Shown: positions 20,996 to 32,366, numbered from the stretch's first letter. The stretch is 64,000 bases of DNA from Homarus americanus (GCF_018991925.1 NW_024724368.1:4940045-5004044), one strand, 5' to 3'. Numbers and translations are program-made. Notes: generated from the sequence alone by a model not told the origin.

Positions 20996-21532
20996 TGTGT
21001 TAAGGTGTGAATGTCCGTCCCGTTAGAGCAGAAAGACACTTGGTATAATGTCTCATATGGCCTGACCTGACCTCTCCTCACTTCATCACATCACCTAACC
21101 TCACCTCACCTCGCTTCATCTCCTCACCTCACCTCGCCAGCTACTTGCATCATCTCCAATTATTTCAGTAGCCAAAGATCACTTCCGGTAGTCGTGAAGA
21201 AATATGACATTGTGTTTCCGAATACTTTCGCTGGTGATCGTCTACGCTGGAGGTTGTTTAGCTTTTTGCATATACAGTATAAAATTAGTGCGGAGTCATC
21301 GAGGTGGAACAGGTGGTGGTAAGTGTTTGGCTGTGTAAGTTGTACGCCAGGAAGCGATAAGAAGCGGTCCATTCGCTGATTTATTTTACCTTAACTGTGT
21401 TATTGTAAAAGCTACACGCGGTTATTTTGTCATCTGGTAAAGTTATAATTATTTGTTGGGTTAAGATGATACTACTGTAGGGTTTTCACTTGTTCCTGTG
21501 TACTGTACATTTACCCACAAATAATAGCTGTC
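20996..21532. other. Unique DNA with a short CTCACC-rich patch
   Basis: CCTGACCTGACC and CACCTCACCTCG units occur at 21060-21140. No gene recognised. Confidence 0.4.
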
Positions 21533-21670
21533 ACCTCTCTTCCTGAATCATGAACCCCGGGATCTGTCAGGTTCGTGAATCCGAAGCATTTATGGACAGG
21601 AGAATGCATCTGTGTACTGCTTCGGGTTCACGAGTCTGAATCTTGGGGTTCGTGGTTCAGGGGGAGAGGA
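21533..21670. mobile_element. Palindromic MITE family, copy 2
   Basis: The left end, CTCTCTTCCTGAATCATGAA then CCCCGGGAT, is the inverse of the right end, CTTGGGGTTCGTGGTTCAGG then GGGAGAGG. The inner arms carry TCCGAAGCATTTATGGACAG and TGCTTCGGGTTCACGAGTC. It aligns end to end with 12700-12840, which defines a family. No coding capacity. Confidence 0.82.
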
Positions 21671-21715
21671 GACAGGACTTTTTTAGGTGACTGACGTGCA
21701 TCATTGTATAGATGA

Positions 21716-22072
21716 GTCCGTATACTCTCTGCTGGGTCCATGTACTCTCTGTTGGGTCTATGCACGCTCTGCTGGGTCCATGTACTCAGCTGGGTCCATG
21801 TACTCTGGTGGGTCCATGTACTCAGCTGGGTCCATGTACTCTGCTGGGTCCATGTACTCTGCTGGGTCCATGTACTCTGTTGGGTCTATGCACGCTCTGC
21901 TGGGTCCATGTACTCTGCTGGGTCCATGTACTCTGTTGGGTCTATGCACGCTCTGCTGGGTCCATGTACTCAGCTGGGTCCATGTACTCTGCTGGGTCCA
22001 TGTACTCTGTTGGGTCTATGCACGCTCTGCTGGGTCCATGTACTCTGGTGGGTCCATGTACTCTTTGCTGTC
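21716..22072. repeat. 18-bp minisatellite with a longer variant unit
   Basis: The basic unit is CTCTGCTGGGTCCATGTA with GTG/CAG/GTT variants. Periodically a GTTGGGTCTATGCACGCT unit is inserted, giving a higher-order pattern at about 21750, 21880, 21940 and 22010. Unit length divisible by three keeps several frames open (SAGSMY and PAEYMD repeats); these are not genes. Confidence 0.95.
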
Positions 22073-22740
22073 ATTGAGAGACAATAATACAATGTGTAGA
22101 AATAATATCATGATCGGTGAGGCGTGTTGTACTGGCTGATGCAATTAACTGGGATTCAATTTTCTTTTTATAATGAATCCCGAAATCGAGGAAGACTGTT
22201 GATTGGTGGACGAAAGGTCACGACCCAGCCAATAAGTCCAGTCAATAATTATCATAACCTGACCTGTATTGAGACCAATGGCCTTGATGATTCCTGACTG
22301 CTTCTTTGGTAATGTTTGAGTGTCTGCCTTGTCTGTGTGTTGTGTGGTGGATAGAAACACGAGGGGGGGGGGGTGACATTGATAATCTCGTTTTCATTTA
22401 CTAAAGATCAACCATACATTGTTATCGTTAATTGGTGGTCACATACCTCGCTTACCCTGTCAGGAAGAAGAAAAAATTACATTCTGTTCCTTCGCAAATT
22501 CCTCAGTTGACTCCTTAAGGTCAGGTTCACGTTAGGTCGTAAAAAGATCTTATTCCCAGCTGTGGTAACCCGCTGAGTGTGACCTTGACCAAGCCCCGAG
22601 CGGAGACCGGATAATTGTGGTAACCAACATTTGCCTTGTGGTCGATACTCCAGGCAAGTGAGGATTGGAGATAGGCTTTAGTAGTAGAGGTTGGTGGTGC
22701 AGGTAAACTTACTGTGTTCGCCACGAAAAAAAGCGACATG
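22073..22740. other. Unique DNA, nothing recognised
   Basis: Mixed composition with a G-run at 22363-22372. No gene or repeat family identified. Confidence 0.45.
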
Positions 22741-23239
22741 GCCCTTTGGAACACATTCACCTTCCTGCCGTCACCATCACCGTCACCACAGCCCCTTGGA
22801 ACACACTCACCTTCCTGCCGTCACCATCACCGTCACCACAGCCCCTTGGAACACACTCACCTTCCTGCCGTCACCATCACCGTCACCACAGCCCCTTGGA
22901 ACACACTCACCTTCCTGCCGTCACCATCACCGTCACCACAGCCCCTTGGAACACACTCACCTTCCTGCCGTCACCATCACCGTCACCACAGCCCCTTGAA
23001 CACACCACCTTCCTGCCGTCACCATCACCGTCACCACAGCCCCTTGGAACATACTCACCTTCCTGCCGTCACCATCACCGTCACCACAGCCCCTTGGAAC
23101 ACACTCACCTTCCTGCCGTCACCATCACCGTCACCACAGCCCCTTGGAACATACTCACCTTCCTGCCGTCACCATCACCGTCACCACAGCCCCTTGGAAC
23201 ATACTCACCTTCCTGCCGTCACCATCACCCTCACCACAT
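22741..23239. repeat. 50-bp minisatellite, 10 copies
   Basis: The unit is GCCCCTTGGAACACACTCAC, then CTTCCTGCCGTCACC, then ATCACCGTCACCACA, nearly identical between copies. One unit (about 22990-23040) carries two single-base deletions and later ones carry CATACT for CACACT. Because 50 is not divisible by three, three plus frames are open (102-214 codons), reading the same 50-residue period in different phases. Low divergence implies recent expansion. Confidence 0.98.
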
Positions 23240-23467
23240 TGTATGGCCGCGCGGTGTGCCTAAACTACCGACATTTAAGGGAGATTACACACACTATGGG
23301 AGACCTGGTGGGCGTGAGACACACTGTGAACGTCTGAGAAACACAGTCAATAGAAGCAATATCATCCTTGTATGGTCATCATCGCTATAGAAATTAATCC
23401 TGTGTTTTGTTCTTGTTTGTGAGTTTCATTGTGTTGGGGAGCCTGACGTGGTACAAAGGTCAAATAC

Positions 23468-23585
23468 GGGATGTAAGGGGCTAATTTCAAGGTCTGGAAA
23501 GGGTTAATGTCAGGGATTGGAAGGGGTTAAATTTAGGGTCCGGAAGGGGCTATTTTCAGGTTTCGCGAAGGGGCCAATTTGAACT
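23468..23585. repeat. Degenerate GGAAGGGGTTAA repeat
   Basis: About four diverged units containing GGAAGGGG followed by TTAAT/CTATT and TTCAGG or TTTAGGG. Confidence 0.6.
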
Positions 23586-23879
23586 AGCTGCTATAATGTC
23601 AGTAGTTAATTATTAAGGTCAAACATAAATACACACAGAATTATCTTTTTGTCCCTCGAGTCATTAATGATCCGTAAATTATATAGAGTTTAGCAATAAT
23701 TAACTTTCTATGGTGGTGGAGGTAAGTTTTTTGTTAATATAAAGTGTAATTATCTAAAGGTCATCGTGTTAAATTATAGGAATTAGCTACCGCCTGTTTG
23801 CTTAATCTACAGGGTGATGAAGAAGTCGCTTTACCGAGAACAGTTGTTACTTATGTGCCACCCTATATGTTCTTATCAT

Positions 23880-23975
23880 CTAAGAATCTCCATCCCAGCT
23901 TATTTCGTCTAAAGATTAACCACCCGAACGCTGAGCTAACCTAACCTCACAAAACCTAACCTAACTTATCCTGGA
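23880..23975. mobile_element. TTAGG foldback element, left half
   Basis: AAGAATCTCCATCCCAGCTT, then ATTTCGTCTAAAGATTAACC, then ACCCGAACGC match the family's left inverted repeat. CTAACCTAACC-type units follow (the complementary orientation of the core). No right end was found. Confidence 0.72.
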
Positions 23976-24048
23976 GTATGACTACCGGAGTGACCCTGTG
24001 TGTGCCAGTAACCTTATAAATGCCCAGCGTCTTTGAGTAGTCTTTGAC

Positions 24049-24068
24049 ACACACACACACACACACAC
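24049..24068. repeat. (CA)n microsatellite
   Basis: Ten CA units. Confidence 0.93.
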
Positions 24069-24069
24069 T

Positions 24070-25190
24070 TAACCATTATCATGTGTTCTTACCTGTGTAC
24101 GTACACCTGTAAATGACCCATGGTACAGTCTTCGTCATCAACCAGTACATAACATTTCTGGTACCGTTTTATTGCTGTCGTTTGAGCTGGGAGAGAATGG
24201 TGCAGGTGAGAGCGGTCCTGTCTACAGGTGACCACGCCTACTTTCCCCCGTGGGAGGAGCAACCTGACTGGAAGTCTGCGGGAAGGAAAGTGGTTTACGG
24301 TTTTTTTGTGTCCTGAGACCTAATGGTTCCTCGCCTTAAAATTGTGTTTATATGTGTTTAATTGATGTTGTTTGGTTGTTAAAGGGAGGGGGAATTATAT
24401 TGTAAAGTGTAGTAGATGTGATTGAAGTGAGTGTGTGTGTAACAGAGTGGTGGTTGGTGTTAGGTGAAGGTGAGAGCAAAGGGAGGAGGGGTCAGGAGGG
24501 AGGAGCTCTGGTTCTGACCAACCCAAGAGCTCGGGGATGAACTAACATCAAAGACTCTGGTTCCCTGATATCGTCTATGGAGCTAAAGAGGGATAAACTT
24601 TAACATAATTACACTTTCTTAAACCTGCACCAACTCGCATATCTATTAACATTTTTCTCGATCTAGTTTTTGTGCGTCAGGTCGTTCTTAGTAGGCTGGT
24701 GGATCTGTGACACGAGGGAAAAAAAGTGTACCGTAAAATGCCAAGCGCCTCCGAGAGACCTGAGGACGTCAGTGTGGTCTGTAGCGACGGGCTAGGCGGA
24801 ACTAAGATGGTGCACAGCGTCCCTGCTATACTTGTTTCACCGTAAGTATGACAACAGTATTGTTCATGGGTCCTTGTAGCATTCTTCCTCGCCCCCGTAC
24901 CATCCCTCAAATATTTGGTTCATGGATGTTTAAAATAGGGGGAGAGGTCAACAGGGCGTGGCACTCTCCACCTATGGCAATGAGGGGCGGAGTGAGGAGG
25001 GGGAAAGGGGTGGGTCACCTTGGGGGTCATTATGGCCACGTAGGTGGGGTCTAGGTCGGCCTTCCACCGAGGTCATTCGGTGGGGGTGGCGACGCTAGGA
25101 TTTCGGGTCGTAGTAGAAACGTTTCAGTGTTAAGTTGTTGGCTGTCGGGACCTCACCTATAGCCATCATGTATCTCCACCCAAACAGGTA
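24070..25190. other. Unique DNA, no gene called
   Basis: The 67-codon plus open frame at 24113-24316 contains a CAG|GTGAGA donor-like site near 24202, but no family resemblance. The rest is mixed-composition DNA with G-rich patches near 24960-25090. Confidence 0.4.
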
Positions 25191-25552
25191 AGACTTAGAC
25201 CCCACCACCACCACCACCACCTAAATGTGTTACCAAGTGCCCTAAGACACCTCCACCGAACCCCCACCAATCTTCGCCCCAGTGCCCAGGAGACTATACC
25301 CTCGTGATCTCTGTACCGGTGACATAGATCATTATAACGTGGAGAGAGAGAGTGAAGTCCCGTGACATTTGGATCAGTGCCAGTGAACAAAAAGTGACTG
25401 CGGACTGTAAGTGTTGAAGCCGGTATAAGCCTCAGGAACTGTTTATACTGATAAAAATGTTGATGTGGTGTTGGACTTAACGTTATTGTGTATAATGAAT
25501 AAGAATGATAATAATAACAAGAATGGGGCAATAAGGAAAGTAATAAAGGAAA

Positions 25553-25580
25553 CACACACACACACACACACACACATGCA

Positions 25581-25616
<36 letters not shown>
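25553..25616. repeat. (CA)n microsatellite
   Basis: Two CA blocks are separated by TGCAGA. The VCVCVC minus open frame depends on it. Confidence 0.96.
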
Positions 25617-25617
<1 letters not shown>

Positions 25618-25759
25618 TATTTGTGAGTGTAATCAATTGAGGATGAGCGGCCGTGAAATTCAATGTTTTGTTTAGAATATTCCAAAGCAATTAACTAAGG
25701 TACCAACCCCATGATAATGTTATACTGGGAAAAGGAAAAAACATCGAATCAACATACGT

Positions 25760-26052
25760 AAAGGGGTGAGTGTGTGGGAGGCTGGGGTGAGTGTGTGGGG
25801 GAAGATGAGCTGAGTGTGTGTGTGGGAGGCTGGGGTGAGTGTGGGGGAGGCTGGGGTGAGTGTGTGGGTGGCTGGGGTGGTGTGGGAGGAGGGGGAGGCA
25901 GGGGATGCTGGGTGAGGGTGGGGGATGCTAGGGTGAGTGTGTGGGAGGCTGGGGGTGTGGGAGGCTGGGGTGTGTGCGGGAGGGGAGGGGAGGAGGGGAG
26001 GCGTAGGGGATGCTGGGGTGAGGTGGGGGAGGCTGGGGTGGGTGGGGGGTGT
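25760..26052. repeat. G-rich minisatellite (GAGTGTGTGGGAGGCTGGGG)
   Basis: About a dozen variant units, strongly G-rich on plus. Many GGG/GGGG runs within short distances make it G-quadruplex-prone. Glycine-rich plus and proline/histidine-rich minus open frames are repeat translations. Confidence 0.92.
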
Positions 26053-26339
26053 ATGAAAACGAGTATTGATAATAGTTGAGGAAGTGACGTGAATGATCCG
26101 GCGTGTCACTGTCCTTGGTATTTACGGAGATCACTTAATGACTCTCTGGGTGCCGGCAGTGTGATAGCCACGAGTCGAGGTGTGAAGACGTGGAATTAAC
26201 TAACTTTTTCACCAACGAGTGTCGTGGAAATAACTTGTATACAGAGTTTTATTATAACACTTGTGAGACACTGTTCCTATGAGCGACCAGACGGAAGACG
26301 AACAACGGTATGTATGTCGAGCCACGGATTCTTTTTTAA

Positions 26340-26690
26340 GTTGTTTTAACCCTTTGATGATGATGGTTTAACCCTTTGACGATGATGTTTTAACCCTTTG
26401 ACGATGTTGTTTTAACTCTTTGACGATGATGGTTTTACCCTTTGACTATGATGTTTTAACCCTTAGACGATGTTGTTTTAACTCTGACGATGATGGTTTA
26501 ACCCTTTTAGCACGATGGCTTAACCGCTTTCAGGGCGATAATTGAACCCTTTGAGGACGATGGTGTAACCCTTTGACGATAATGATTTAACCCTTTGACG
26601 AATATGATTTAACCCTTTGAGGACAATGATTTAACCCCCTTCCAGGACGGTAATATAACCCCTTGAGGACGATGGTTCAACTTTTCAGGC
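26340..26690. repeat. ~22-bp minisatellite (TTTAACCCTTTGACGATGAT)
   Basis: About 15 units with substitutions and small indels, degenerating toward 26690 (AACCCCTTGAGGACGATGG). No long open frame. Confidence 0.93.
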
Positions 26691-26930
26691 CTCAAAGTGA
26701 TAAATGATGTCATCTTGTATACTTATTGTGCAGTTGAGGTTTGGACACCATACAGTTCAGTGGCTGGCTGTGTGTGATGCTTCTACGTGTACAAGTGTTG
26801 AATTAAATTTCAGGCAGTTTATTTCTGATTTATTTTTGTTTGCGAAATTGAATATAGATAAGTATTGATGACTGGTATCGTGTGATTATAGATTAGTAAT
26901 TCCGGTGTAAAGTCTGAAGATATCACCTGA

Positions 26931-26962
26931 AGATTAGTCACCCCAGTTTATTTTATCCATTG
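26931..26962. mobile_element. TTAGG foldback element, terminal fragment
   Basis: ATCACCTGAAGATTAGTCACC, then CCAGTTTATTTTATCC resembles the outer left inverted repeat with an internal deletion. No TTAGG core follows. Confidence 0.45.
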
Positions 26963-27022
26963 AACAGATTCTTAAACATGTACATGAGTTTGGTTTTTAA
27001 ACTAATTGTGGGGGTTTATTTT

Positions 27023-27029
<7 letters not shown>

Positions 27030-27077
<48 letters not shown>
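27030..27077. repeat. (CA)n microsatellite
   Basis: About 23 CA units. Confidence 0.96.
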
Positions 27078-27078
<1 letters not shown>

Positions 27079-27229
27079 CTTCAAAAAATATCCTCCCAAC
27101 TCTGACTCCCCTATCTGAGACAACCCCTTAAGCCACTAACTTGGGACAGATATAAAACTTGAGGGTTAAGTCGTGTGTTTATCAAGTGATCGTTTAGACT
27201 TCAGTCAATAGTCCCTCACCTTGTTCAGC

Positions 27230-27890
27230 CCCTCCAAGGTCTCTCTCCTCTCCTCCCTTCCTCCCATCCTCTGCCGTCCCTCCCTCTTCACCTCGTCTCC
27301 TCTCCCCCTCTGCCTTGTTACCTTCCTTTTTTTTTTCCTGCCGCCCCTCCCTCCTCTCCCTGATCAAACCTCCTCCTCTCCTGTCCCTCCTCCTCTTCCT
27401 GCTCAACTCACCTCTCCTTTCCTCCCATCCTGTACCTTCAACCCCCCATTCCTCACTTCACTGGCTGCCGCTGTGTATACCTATCATGGCTGTAGCAATC
27501 TGCTGTCTCTGTTATGATAAGTTTATAAAGGTGTAACTCTTCCCTTAATTGTTTTATTGAAGGAATATTTACGTTACTTGGGGTAATTGGTGTTAATGTG
27601 TGAGATATTTTTGTGTTCGTTCATCGTTCCTCCGTCCTTAAGTCCGTTCCTCCGTCCGTTTATCGTTCCTCCGCCCGCCGTTCTGTCCACCCGCCCGTTC
27701 CTCTACCCGTCTGCCCCCTACACTTTATGGTGGCCTCAGTGTTATGTATGTGACCTTTAGATGCGACCTACTGTACCTTCCATACCTCCACCATCTCCTG
27801 CTGTCCTCACCTCTCCTCGCCTCACCTCTCCTCGCCTCACCTCTCCTCGCCTCACCTCGCCTCGCCTCGCCTCACCTCTCCTCTCCTCTC
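27230..27890. repeat. Pyrimidine-rich low-complexity tracts
   Basis: CCTCCTCTCC-rich sequence at 27230-27450, CCGTTCCTCCGTCC-type units at 27620-27710, and a CTCACCTCTCCTCGC array at about 27805-27890. The P/S/L-rich open frames over them are not genes. Confidence 0.85.
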
Positions 27891-27899
27891 CGCGTGGCT

Positions 27900-29350
27900 C
27901 AGTCCTCCTTTATGGTGACAGCGAGAATCGTAGCACAAATTCCGTCATCTAATTGGGACAGGTGTAGTGTCGTTGATTAATTTTATGACTTAGTAACAAA
28001 TACCTACTAAATTCGTCACTTTTTTCCCCTCCCTGTATCAATTACCACACCCGTGAATATCATTATAACGAGGTTGTAGTTGTTATATCGCTGTTATATT
28101 TTCTTTATAATAAGTGGATATATTTACTCTAAGAAGCGATATGTTGTGACGGATATGAACACAAGGGAGTAAAACTGTTCTCTTGTTAAGCTGACTCATT
28201 ACCTAATATATATTCATTACCCGTTAGGTGACACGAGAGTTTAATCCATATAAGTGTGGTGAACATCTGTCAAGTGTTGTAAGTATTTATTATGATTACA
28301 TTATTTGGTGATTTCTACTCTCAGATTCTTAAGGAATGAGTTGTGACGTAGCTAGAGATGTTATTACTGCAGTAAGCCGGAGGAAGCGTCGGGAAGAATG
28401 AAGTAATTATGACTGTCTCTAAAACTCGTTGGGTTGCGTCTGGTAAATGGGGAACATCTTAACTACTTACTAATTTGCATATTTTACATAACTATATAAA
28501 GCTGTTGGGAGTTAAGCAGCTTTTGTAACTCATTATAACTCATTAAACGTTGGTAAATATGATGCCTTCTCTGTACGTGTGTTTGTTTAAGAGGACCAAT
28601 TAAATTTAGAATGTAATTGTCTTATACCAAACTTGTGGCTGATGAAGCGATGTTGATGTTGCTATACCTTATTGCGTCAACAGCTAAGACCATTAACCCC
28701 TTCTCTACAGGGACCCCAATGTTAATATTTCATTTGGCAAACACTGGACGATTTTATTCAAGTGAGAGGTGACCCCCATACACTAGAGGATAGTAGACTA
28801 GCTCCCTTAATCACCTAGTTAAAGTTAACATACGCAATATCCACCAACACTTAAGAATACTGTACCACCGATTCATTTCTCTGTTGACAAAGCAAATCTG
28901 ATTCTCTCGTGTCTTGTTACCTACCGACTGATGCATTGAAATCACCATAACTATGTCCGTCCACCACACGACACCAATAATAAACATCTACCTATATTAT
29001 ATTTTCGAATATTAGTACAGTGATTGATGATAATACTCTTGTTAGGATTATATATATTATTTACCATTACTGTGTTTGATGTGGGTGTTGTAGTCATGAC
29101 TCCTCTCTGTCTTCACGGTGTGTTGAGGGAGGATGTGAGCCAGTCGCTTTAGTTGTGGTTATTTGTATGTGGTTTAAATTCACCTTAATTTTTGTTCTTC
29201 TTTCTTTTTCACCACAATATTTAACAAATTATTTTATGGGCATTATTGAAGTAGTGTTTGTCAGTATGTTATTTATACATTTTACAAAGTTATTAAGTGA
29301 TTGTTAATCTTGAAATGTTCATTACATTTTGTCTTGGGTTTGTGTTTGTA
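27900..29350. other. AT-rich unique DNA, nothing recognised
   Basis: About 1.45 kb without open frames above noise, repeats or RNA genes. One of the longest featureless stretches. Confidence 0.5.
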
Positions 29351-29354
29351 CTGT

Positions 29355-29393
29355 ATGTACGTATGTATGTATGTATGTATGTATGTATGTATG

Positions 29394-29422
<29 letters not shown>
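29355..29422. repeat. (GTAT)n microsatellite
   Basis: About 17 units. VCMYVC and YIHTYIHT open frames are translations of it. Confidence 0.97.
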
Positions 29423-29424
<2 letters not shown>

Positions 29425-29756
29425 TGAAGTGGAGTATTATTGTATGTGTTAGTAAATTAGACATTCTAGTTATGGATAATATCACCATAGGCCTCAACCA
29501 CGAGATTACATGGGGAATATTTCTCTCCTTTCCGCGGTAATATACTCAGGCAGATGAAGGTGCACGAGATGGATAACAACACTTGCCCACACGGTAATGA
29601 CAGTGTTGCCTCTCCTGTGAAATATTGCCTTGTTTCACACTCTCACATGATGAACAATGGTGATGGGATACAGTTAAACCTTATGATTTTCCATATAATG
29701 TTTTATTTTCTTTCTTCAGTGTCCATTTAATGTAAGATTACCTCATTCGCAGGTAA

Positions 29757-29905
29757 AAATATTCCCTCCAAAAAGTATCTTTACTGGGAGATCGATGAAT
29801 TTCTAAATGAGCACTGTGATTCCTGTTGTCTCGGTAGGGTTGTCAAAATCATTCGTCTGTTTTGTCATATTGTCTCGCACAAAATTGTTAAGATTCTTTT
29901 TTGGG
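29757..29905 (-). mobile_element. ~150-bp TA-element, diverged copy C
   Basis: Aligns in minus orientation to the elements at 35796 and 40649. Shared blocks include TTGTCAAAATC, GATCGATGAATTTC and ACAAAATTGTT. The short reading frame seen in the other copies is here DFDNPTETTGITVLI followed by a stop, then KFIDLP. The terminal repeats are poorly preserved (TTCCCTCCAAAAAGTATC on the left), so edges are approximate. Confidence 0.65.
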
Positions 29906-30103
29906 GGCGAGTGTAAATACCTCACATTGCCGTTATAGCAGCAAGAGAGGTGGAAGTTACAACAAGGTCGAGAATAAAATAATAGTTTTCCGAAGCTGCT
30001 GGTATGGGAAGTACTTGGCGTGTTGAGGGAGAAATAATGATCACTTTAGTGCCACGAGTATTGCATCAGTTCCGTGCAAGGTTTTAGGGTCCAGAGCAAC
30101 CCA

Positions 30104-30136
30104 AGAAGGAAGGAAGGAAGGAAGGAAGGAAGGAAG
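30104..30136. repeat. (GGAA)n microsatellite
   Basis: Eight tandem GGAA units. Confidence 0.95.
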
Positions 30137-30335
30137 GTGTTATTGTTCTTCGGTAGATGAGATAAAGAGGTCACACATACACTCTCTCATCAAAGGTTTT
30201 GTGATTTGCTTCTATATAAATCATAGTATCGTCTTCATATCTTAGGGTTGGCGACCACAGTCCTCTACTCTAAACGTTCTCGGACTGTTTTTCTAATCCT
30301 ATGTATATAACCAACTATTATCGGTACCATTCATT

Positions 30336-30462
30336 TTTAACGGACTCAATATAATGGACTTTCCTCTCCAAATAGTCCGTTAAATAGAGGTTTCATATTT
30401 AACAGACCCTCGATATACCAGACTTTCTCCTCCATATAGTCCGTTAATTAGAGGTTTCACTG
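30336..30462. mobile_element. Pogo/Tigger-like MITE, copy 2
   Basis: Modules TTAACGGACTCAATATAATG, CTTTCCTCTCCAAATAGTCC, GTTAAATAGAGGTTTCA, then a second round ending GTTAATTAGAGGTTTCACTG. The right end is canonical, but followed by TGTG without TA; the left end is truncated. Confidence 0.8.
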
Positions 30463-30489
30463 TGTGTCATAAACAGTACTCCGTCATGT

Positions 30490-30511
30490 TGTGTCTCACC
30501 CCCCCCCCCCC
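30490..30511. repeat. Poly-C run
   Basis: About 14 consecutive C after CTCA. Nothing coding. Confidence 0.85.
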
Positions 30512-30629
30512 CTGGAGGTGACCACAGTGGTGACCTGAGGCAGCAACAGTGACTTAAGGTGTAAAAAAAAACTCGCCTGCCAGAGTGTGTGTTTATGCGG
30601 CCATGAGATGCTCGACCTCCCACCACTGT

Positions 30630-30699
30630 TCTCTCTCTCGCTCTCGCTCTACCTCTCTCTCTCCCTCTATCTGTCTATCTCTTTCGCTTTATCTATCTA

Positions 30700-30741
<42 letters not shown>

Positions 30742-30768
30742 CCCCCCTCTCTCTCTCTCCGTTTCCTG
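30630..30768. repeat. (CT)n / (CTAT)n compound microsatellite
   Basis: CT-rich blocks with (ATCT)n at about 30712-30741 and a final (CT)n. LSLSLS and IYLSIYLS open frames derive from it. Confidence 0.94.
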
Positions 30769-30844
30769 TGGCCTCTTAACTCGGCCTTGTATCGCCTCAG
30801 TACTTGTTCTTTGTCCAATGAATAACATTTTCTCTTCACTATGA

Positions 30845-31030
30845 CTCTTACACATTGTTACTTTCTCTTATATTCCATTGTTACTCTTTTTTCCCCTCTC
30901 TCCTTCTCTTCACTTCCTTCTATCTCCTTTTGATCTTATTTTTGTTTCTTCATCTCAATATTTTATTTTCTTCTGTCTCCCTTTCTTGTTGTTTCATGGT
31001 TTAATTTTTTTTTTCAATTTTGTGAGTTTT
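30845..31030. other. T/C-rich DNA
   Basis: Pyrimidine-biased sequence without a defined repeat. Nothing coding. Confidence 0.45.
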
Positions 31031-31035
31031 CTTGA

Positions 31036-31190
31036 CCTGACCTGACCTAACCTAACCTAACCTGACCTAACCTAACCTAACCTAACCTAACCTAACCCTA
31101 TATAATTACCCAGGTAGCGTTAGGGTGTTTATCATCAGGGTGAAGTGGGGCGAGATGGAGTGGGGTTAGGTTAGGTTAGTAAGCACATTA
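31036..31190. mobile_element. TTAGG foldback element, right half with C-strand core
   Basis: CCTGACCTGACCTAACC units (31036-31098) precede GTAGCGTTAGGGTGTTTATC, then GGGTGAAGTGGGGCGAGATG, a diverged right inverted repeat. TTAGG units follow. The core is in the opposite orientation to most copies, so inversion or tandem fusion is likely. Confidence 0.6.
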
Positions 31191-31344
31191 TGGTTGTATA
31201 GCACTTGTACCTCACTCGTAACACTTTTAAAGAGCCTTCTAATTCTTCTTCAGTATTTACCCCCGTCTTGACCCTTCCTTCACACCTCTTGTAAATGTTT
31301 CCTCTCATTCAATACTTCCTTAACCTGTTTCTCCATTATCATTA

Positions 31345-31595
31345 TTTCCTCCGTGTTGTAATTTCCTCCTCTTCTTCTCCTCTTATGTTGCAATTTCCTC
31401 TCATCCTCCTCTTATGTTGCGATTTCCTCTCCTCCTCCTCTTCCTCCACTTATGTTGCAATTTCCTCTCCTCCTCCTCTTATGTTGTGATTTCCTCTTCT
31501 CCTCCTCTCATTCCTCCTCTTATGTTGCGATTTCCTCTCCTCCTCTTCCTCCTCCTCTTATGTTGCAATTTCCTCCTTCTCCTCCTCTCTCGTGG
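31345..31595. repeat. ~33-bp minisatellite (TTATGTTGCGATTTCCTCTC)
   Basis: About seven units of TTATGTTGCAATTTCCTC plus variable TCCTCCTC. Open frames over it are repeat translations. Confidence 0.9.
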
Positions 31596-31650
31596 TTCTC
31601 TTATGATCCATGTTTACTCCGACCAAACTGTTACATAAAAACTTGGCCAC

Positions 31651-31696
31651 CACCGAGAGAGAGAGAGAGAGAGGGAGAGAGAGAGAGAGAGGGAGT
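31651..31696. repeat. (GA)n microsatellite
   Basis: GA units interrupted twice by GGGA. Confidence 0.93.
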
Positions 31697-31789
31697 CGTT
31701 TGCCTGAAGCCATGTTCCACTTTCGCTGTCGTTGGAGTAGTATTGAAGTGCGTTATACCCAGACCTGACTCACGTACCCACATGTAACT

Positions 31790-31852
31790 CACCCGCCCGC
31801 CCACCCGCACCCACCCGCCCACCCACACCCACCCACCCACCCACCCACCCAC
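31790..31852. repeat. (CCCA)n/(CCCG)n tract
   Basis: Tandem CACC/CGCC units. The minus strand is G-rich (GGGT)n, G-quadruplex-prone. Confidence 0.92.
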
Positions 31853-31949
31853 TCTCACTATTTCTACTGTCTAAAATGTATTATTCTCAGATCTCACTCA
31901 GTCACTGTCTCACTCCTTCCATCTCTACTGTCTAAAAATGTAATTTAGA

Positions 31950-32065
31950 TTATCATCCAACCTCTATTTAACGGACTATATGAGGCGGAAAGTCCGTTAT
32001 ATTGAGGGTCCGTTAGATGTGAAACCTCAATCTAACGAATTATAAGGAGATGAAAATCCGCTATA

Positions 32066-32070
<5 letters not shown>
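31950..32070. mobile_element. Pogo/Tigger-like MITE, copy 3
   Basis: AACCTCTATTTAACGGACTA, then AGTCCGTTATATTGAGGGTC, then CGTTAGATGTGAAACCTCAA, and a second arm ATCCGCTATATCG. The right end is replaced by a (GT)n array at 32071-32099, so the terminus was lost to, or seeded, the microsatellite. Confidence 0.8.

Positions 32071-32099
<29 letters not shown>
32071..32099. repeat. (GT)n microsatellite
   Basis: About 14 GT units immediately following a truncated MITE. Confidence 0.95.
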
Positions 32100-32366
32100 T
32101 GGGTGAGTCAGATGGTGTTCCTGAAGGCGTGTATCCCTCACCCTCTTACATCAACACTCCTGGTCATTACTGTTCGTGCTCCGCCAATGGTTTCTCTGTT
32201 TAGTCTTTTCGTCTTGATCATTGTCATTATCTATTAGTTTAACCTCGCTCAACACTCCTGTCTACTTCTCTATAATACAATCATCCATTTGCCTCTTTTC
32301 TCATTTCTTGTCATTCATTGTTAGTCCCTTCTCATTATTTATCATTATTTCCGCTGTTATGGTTAT

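Noticed and set aside
22741..23239. CRISPR-like direct repeats
   Set aside because: The 50-bp units (and the 34-bp units at 7955) are contiguous, without unique spacers, and the genome is eukaryotic.
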